From assembly GCA_039972875.1 (NCBI GenBank), contig JBDWMA010000032.1:303473-367472 (forward strand): DNA of 64,000 nt, given 5' to 3'. The notes below the pieces were generated by a model that ran no database searches, had not been told where the DNA came from, and saw nothing but the letters and a program-made list of their open reading frames with translations. Both the position numbers and the translations under genes were made by a program. Shown here piece by piece: positions 61,981-64,000 of this stretch. How positions within the stretch are numbered: the stretch's first letter is position 1; each line of letters opens with the position of its first letter. Origin of the DNA: Pseudoruegeria sp039972875. GTDB taxonomy: Bacteria; Pseudomonadota; Alphaproteobacteria; Rhodobacterales; Rhodobacteraceae.

Positions 61981-64000
61981 TTAGGCGCCGATTGTGATGT
62001 CATCCATTACAGCATTAATGCTTGTGTTCAGGATTGTTAGTGTATCGCCATTTTCGAAATCGAAAATAACGTTGCCATCAATACGTTCGGCATAACCCCT
62101 TGCGTCTTCTAAGGTTGTTATGAAGTCGAAATTTCGAAGGTTGATCTTATCGACGTTGTTTTCAAAATCTGTGATTACATCGTTCCCATAGTTTTCGAAG
62201 AAATGGAACGTATCTGCGCCTTCGCCCCCAACCATGATATCATCGCCGCCGCCTCCGAACAGTTTATCCGCACCATCCTCGCCAAAGAGGCGATCTTTAC
62301 CGGAACCGCCGTACATCCAGTTTCCGCCATCGCCCCCATAGAGTGAGTCATTCCCGGCCAAACCAACAAGGGAGTCGTCTCCTCCGCCTCCCCAGATCGT
62401 GTTATTATCGGAATTGCCGTACAGTTTATCCTTTAGGATAGAACCATGCAAAAATTCGATGTTGGAAATCTGATCGCCCTCGGCGTCATTGGTGAATGTA
62501 TCGAGCAACGTTCCGTCAAGCCGAACAACGACTCCTAATGTAGAGTCTGCATAACTGAGGGTATCAATACCATCCCCGCCATCTAGGATGTCAGCGCCAG
62601 AACCACCATCCAGAATATCGATCCCGTCTCCTCCAGACAATGTGTCAGAGCCCGCACCGCCGTTCAGATAATCCGCATCTGAATTGCCGTTAAGGGTGTC
62701 GTCGCCCTCGCCGCCATAGAGAGCATCATTTCCTAATCCTCCGTCTAGCGTGTCGTTCTTTTCTCCTTCGTCCAGATAATCATTCCCGTTACCACCAAGA
62801 AGGTCATCCATACCGTTCATGCCGAAGAGTTGGTCGTCTCCATCGTCGCCATTCAGAAGATCCTGTCCTGTGCCGCCATAGAGGCGGTCATTACCATCGC
62901 CGCCATCCAGGGTATCGGCACCACCGCCGCCGATCAGATAATCCGAACCACTTCGACCAAATAGGGTATCTCGTCCGGACCCTCCGTCGAGACCGTCATT
63001 GCCCTGGTTGCCATCAAGGATGTCATTACCATCACCACCCTCCAAAAGGTCACCACCATTTCCGCCGTCAATAGTATCATTACCATCACCGCCCAGAATG
63101 TGGTCTTCGCCATCTTCCCCGGTCGCCATATCATCGCCAAGACCAAGGTAAACGACATCTGCGCCACTCCCGGCGTTTACTGTGTCGTTGCTGCCTATTT
63201 CGGCCGAAGTTCCAACGTCCGCTGGAGTTTCCCAATTATAGTAGGCCTCCCAATATGCTGCATCGGATATAATCGTATCGTTGCCGTCTCCGCCTTCAAA
63301 ATCGTTCTCCCAACCGGCCAAACCAAATATGTAGGCATTGGGATTATCGGTTTCGGATCGATATGCCGAAAAGAAACTACTAGAATTATCCTCATCCGGG
63401 GAAATGTTATCCAGCTGTATCGTCGAACTTTCCCCCGCTGCGGAGGCAAGCCAATCGTCCCATTCCTGATCAGTTAACGCAGTGTTCGTCGGCGTATCAA
63501 CGCGCCCATGTTCATACCCCCAGTCCAGATAATTTAACGTGGCCAGAGTAAGATCTGATCCATAATTATCACGGGGGCCAGAGTAATTTTTTAAGTATTG
63601 GACGGCATCAAATGAATCCGTCTCTCGACCTTTGGCATGGCCATAATTGATGTAGTGTTCAGTGGCCGCAATCAATAATGAGTCCAGATCATTATAATTT
63701 GATTTTAGCACACTATAAAGAACTGGATTGCTCGCCAAATAAAGCAATGGGTCAAAGTCTATTGACTTAGAACTTCCTTCTCCAAACCTGTGCCAAACTT
63801 TCAGGCCTGCATCTGCGTCCGCTCCATATGTTTCTATCATCGATTCATTGGAGGCAATCAAACTCAGACCAAACTGCTCATCCGACATGGTGTTTTGATG
63901 AGACCAATATGTCTGATGGTCACCGCCGTCAAAAGTTACAGTCTCAACATCCTGAACCTGCACATAGGTGTCGCCTGACCAAAAGAGGTATTGGCCAGGA
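61981..64000 (-). CDS. RTX-type calcium-binding secreted protein (5' end beyond window)
   Basis: A protein of at least 673 residues whose frame stays open to the window edge; the GTG at 63963 is preceded by in-frame codons for PGQYLFWSGDTY, so the true start lies outside. The middle and C-terminal parts hold about two dozen GGxGxDxLx nonapeptide blocks (GGDGNDTLDGG-like) that bind calcium. The end GADTFHFFENYGNDVITDF fits the Peptidase M10 serralysin C-terminal type, and a hydrophobic tail ITIGA is a likely type I secretion signal. The first third holds a tandem-like FDPLLYLASNPVLYSVLKS region. Function (adhesin, enzyme or S-layer) unknown. Confidence 0.87.
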   Translation of the reverse strand, partial: PGQYLFWSGDTYVQVQDVETVTFDGGDHQTYWSHQNTMSDEQFGLSLIASNESMIETYGADADAGLKVWHRFGEGSSKSIDFDPLLYLASNPVLYSVLKSNYNDLDSLLIAATEHYINYGHAKGRETDSFDAVQYLKNYSGPRDNYGSDLTLATLNYLDWGYEHGRVDTPTNTALTDQEWDDWLASAAGESSTIQLDNISPDEDNSSSFFSAYRSETDNPNAYIFGLAGWENDFEGGDGNDTIISDAAYWEAYYNWETPADVGTSAEIGSNDTVNAGSGADVVYLGLGDDMATGEDGEDHILGGDGNDTIDGGNGGDLLEGGDGNDILDGNQGNDGLDGGSGRDTLFGRSGSDYLIGGGGADTLDGGDGNDRLYGGTGQDLLNGDDGDDQLFGMNGMDDLLGGNGNDYLDEGEKNDTLDGGLGNDALYGGEGDDTLNGNSDADYLNGGAGSDTLSGGDGIDILDGGSGADILDGGDGIDTLSYADSTLGVVVRLDGTLLDTFTNDAEGDQISNIEFLHGSILKDKLYGNSDNNTIWGGGGDDSLVGLAGNDSLYGGDGGNWMYGGSGKDRLFGEDGADKLFGGGGDDIMVGGEGADTFHFFENYGNDVITDFENNVDKINLRNFDFITTLEDARGYAERIDGNVIFDFENGDTLTILNTSINAVMDDITIGA

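Noticed and set aside
62200..63200. Tandem DNA repeat or CRISPR-like array in the RTX region
   Set aside because: The periodicity comes from the GGxGxDxLx protein blocks; the DNA units are not identical and have no spacers.
1..64000. tRNA, rRNA or intact prophage
   Set aside because: No cloverleaf-like segment, rRNA sequence, integrase or phage structural gene was seen by eye on either strand. A dedicated scan could still find a tRNA that I missed.

Overview
The window looks like a chromosomal segment of an alphaproteobacterium of the order Rhodobacterales, most likely the marine Roseobacter group. Supporting features are a two-subunit proton-translocating transhydrogenase (pntA-pntB), a complete TRAP transporter with a GntR/FCD regulator, malate synthase G beside a GlcG/HbpS-like gene, DUF2125 and extensin-like genes beside tyrA and hisC, DUF3422 and DUF1127 genes, and an RTX calcium-binding protein. 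Species assignment is not possible from the sequence alone. Genes are dense on both strands. I saw no tRNA, rRNA, CRISPR array or intact mobile element.

Layout: 1-3.3 kb is a rearranged complex I locus (nuoA-nuoB, an opposite-strand glycosyltransferase, nuoC, then a sulfotransferase running off the window). 3.4-5.4 kb holds a DegT-type aminotransferase and a phosphoglycolate-phosphatase-like gene. 5.5-9.4 kb is glmU-glmS-AlkD-like, a UDP-GlcNAc operon with a DNA repair gene attached. 9.4-11 kb is a small lipoprotein and moaA. 11-19.3 kb is a peptide uptake and hydrolysis locus: two M20 hydrolases and a double-ATPase gene on one strand, binding protein and two permeases on the other. 19.4-25.5 kb has DUF3422, an FkbM methyltransferase, pntAB and an isoprenylcysteine-methyltransferase-like membrane enzyme. 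25.6-29.1 kb is a glcB-glcG-PuuD-like run. 29.3-35.4 kb carries pepN, an SDR, a small membrane protein, a lysozyme-fold lipoprotein and gatB.

35.6-40.9 kb contains DUF805, a KefF/KefB-type cation efflux pair, a LysR regulator, a DUF1127 protein and a Bax-inhibitor-1 protein. 41.6-44.6 kb is a MotA/ExbB-like channel with a long-stalk OmpA/MotB-like partner. 44.7-49.2 kb is chaC, DUF2125, extensin-like, tyrA-like and hisC. 49.4-53.2 kb is a class V aminotransferase with a divergent Lrp regulator, followed by a methyltransferase, an ABM monooxygenase and an AraC regulator. 53.3-57.2 kb is a TRAP transporter with its divergent GntR regulator. 57.3-61.3 kb is a same-strand cluster of five genes with a redox or stress flavour (FAD amine oxidase, TetR, PNPOx-like, cupin, GST). 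61.5-64 kb has an IS481-type transposase remnant and an RTX protein open at the window edge.

Most of the window is housekeeping. The best candidates for something unusual are the broken nuo operon with embedded glycan-type genes, the proton-channel/peptidoglycan-stalk pair, and the two regulator-containing accessory clusters at 49-53 kb and 57-61 kb. Where several start codons are possible, I chose the one supported by a ribosome binding site or by the usual N-terminus of the family, and say so in the entry.
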